DNA from: Pseudomonadota bacterium
GTDB taxonomy: Bacteria; Bdellovibrionota; Bacteriovoracia; Bacteriovoracales; Bacteriovoracaceae
DNA length: 5,716 nt
Reading direction: 5' to 3'
Assembly (NCBI GenBank): GCA_021299675.1
Contig: JAJTIF010000193.1
Location: 1 to 5,716 of the forward strand
In this document: positions 5,270 through 5,716 of the stretch, piece after piece
Position numbering within the stretch: the stretch's first letter is position 1
Layout: each line of letters starts with the position of its first letter
Notes under the pieces: generated by a model
The model's input: the letters and a program-made list of their open reading frames with translations, nothing else
Databases searched by the model: none
What the model was told of the DNA's origin: nothing
Program-made: the position numbers and the translations under genes

Positions 5270-5623
5270 ATGGGAAAGCTTTCGAAAGAAGATAAAGAAA
5301 TTCTGGTCAGAGAAACACTTGGCCGGATTGCTGACAAATGGACTCTTGTTGTAATTGAAGAACTAGGAGATGACCCCATTCGATTCTCTGTTCTTCAGAA
5401 AAAGATAGGCAAGATCTCACAAAAAATGCTGACCCAAACGCTAAGAGATATGGAGCGAGATGGCCTGCTAGAGAGAAAGGTATATCCCGAAGTTCCTCCA
5501 CGGGTTGAGTACCGACTGACTAAGCTAGGATACTCACTTGGCGAGGCAGTTTGTAGTATTTGGAATTGGGTCGAGAAGAACTATCCCGAGATCGAAAGAA
5601 ATCGGTTGAAAAGAAAATTATAA
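5270..5623 (+). CDS. HxlR-family winged helix-turn-helix regulator
   Basis: This 117-residue protein has the usual HxlR length and signature: 'RIADKWTLVVIEEL' (19-32) opening the domain, RFSVLQKKIGKISQKMLTQ (38-56) as the recognition helix region, LRDMERDGLLERKVYPEVP (58-76) and the wing PRVEYRLTKLGYSL (77-90). These proteins are dimeric DNA-binding regulators that often control an adjacent divergent oxidoreductase, here the SDR. The ATG has AAAGGA about six bases upstream. The N-terminal cysteine used as a redox switch by YodB/HypR-like members is absent (the corresponding stretch reads VRETLGRIADKW); the only cysteine is Cys95 near the C-terminus. It may therefore sense a ligand, or use Cys95. 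Its stop overlaps the end of the convergent partial gene. Confidence 0.95.
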   Translation: MGKLSKEDKEILVRETLGRIADKWTLVVIEELGDDPIRFSVLQKKIGKISQKMLTQTLRDMERDGLLERKVYPEVPPRVEYRLTKLGYSLGEAVCSIWNWVEKNYPEIERNRLKRKL

Positions 5624-5716
5624 ACGGCTTAGAAATGAATAGATCTGATCGTTAATTCCGTCTGACTCTGCTTTGCCCCACTCTTTACAGTACTTCTTAT
5701 AAAGATCATCCCAGGC
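5618..5716 (-). CDS. C-terminal end of an unidentified gene (5' part outside window)
   Basis: The minus strand is open from the window edge to a TAA at 5618-5620, giving 32 residues that begin AWDDLYKKYCKEWGKAESDG and end SFLSRL. The composition (aromatic, charged, helical-looking) is protein-like. It is convergent with the HxlR gene and overlaps its end by six bases, a tight tail-to-tail arrangement. Too little is visible to name a family; an open stretch of this length could also be chance. Confidence 0.5.
   Translation of the reverse strand, partial: AWDDLYKKYCKEWGKAESDGINDQIYSFLSRL

Noticed and set aside
5265..5270. TTGAGC-17-TACTAA as a promoter for the HxlR gene
   Set aside because: The -10 box would overlap the start codon although a proper ribosome binding site is present, so transcription must start further upstream.
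5179..5379. 67-codon N-terminal extension of the SDR gene
   Set aside because: It runs antisense through the HxlR gene and its promoter region, has no SDR similarity, and an excellent ribosome binding site precedes the internal ATG at 5178.
5307..5501. Minus-strand 64-codon frame inside the HxlR gene
   Set aside because: Shadow of the conserved winged helix-turn-helix coding region.

Overview
The window is bacterial and holds six whole protein genes, two genes cut by its edges and two probable gene remnants. Gene content and moderate base composition would fit a Gram-negative bacterium of the Bdellovibrionota type. That placement is an impression from protein style (a multi-spanning DUF2914 protein and a short recombinase-domain protein lacking a catalytic domain), not a proof. 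No RNA gene, CRISPR array or recognisable insertion sequence was seen.

Left part (1-1489). A minus-strand membrane protein with a C-terminal DUF2914 domain runs off the left edge. Behind its start lies a minus-strand open stretch (1018-1176) that reads like the C-terminal end of a protein but has no start. An AT-rich stretch with no coding signal follows (1177-1318). Next is a plus-strand open stretch (1319-1489), also without a start, that ends against the P450 gene. This part looks like a scar from past rearrangement.

Centre (1486-3600). A TetR-type regulator and a cytochrome P450 form a minus-strand two-gene operon with a 4-base ATGA overlap. A strong sigma-70-like promoter sits so close to the regulator's ATG that the message should be leaderless or nearly so. 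A TetR-style palindrome lies not at that promoter but just before the divergent plus-strand gene.

Right centre (3593-4299). A 165-residue protein has a helix-turn-helix and the 'Recombinase' DNA-binding domain of large serine recombinases, but no catalytic resolvase domain. Its end overlaps the start of a 53-residue protein with a hydrophobic N-terminus and a good ribosome binding site. A perfect 11-bp hairpin closes this unit and faces the convergent SDR gene.

Right end (4309-5716). A classical short-chain dehydrogenase/reductase (minus) and an HxlR-family regulator (plus) are divergently transcribed. They share a 91-base intergenic region with an inverted repeat that is a good candidate operator, as in a regulator plus target oxidoreductase pair. 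A last minus-strand gene enters from the right edge and overlaps the HxlR stop by six bases.

The window thus has two small oxidative modules, TetR-P450 and HxlR-SDR, separated by a recombinase-like DNA-binding protein with a small membrane partner and flanked on the left by gene debris. This is typical accessory DNA. Neither enzyme's substrate can be read from the sequence.
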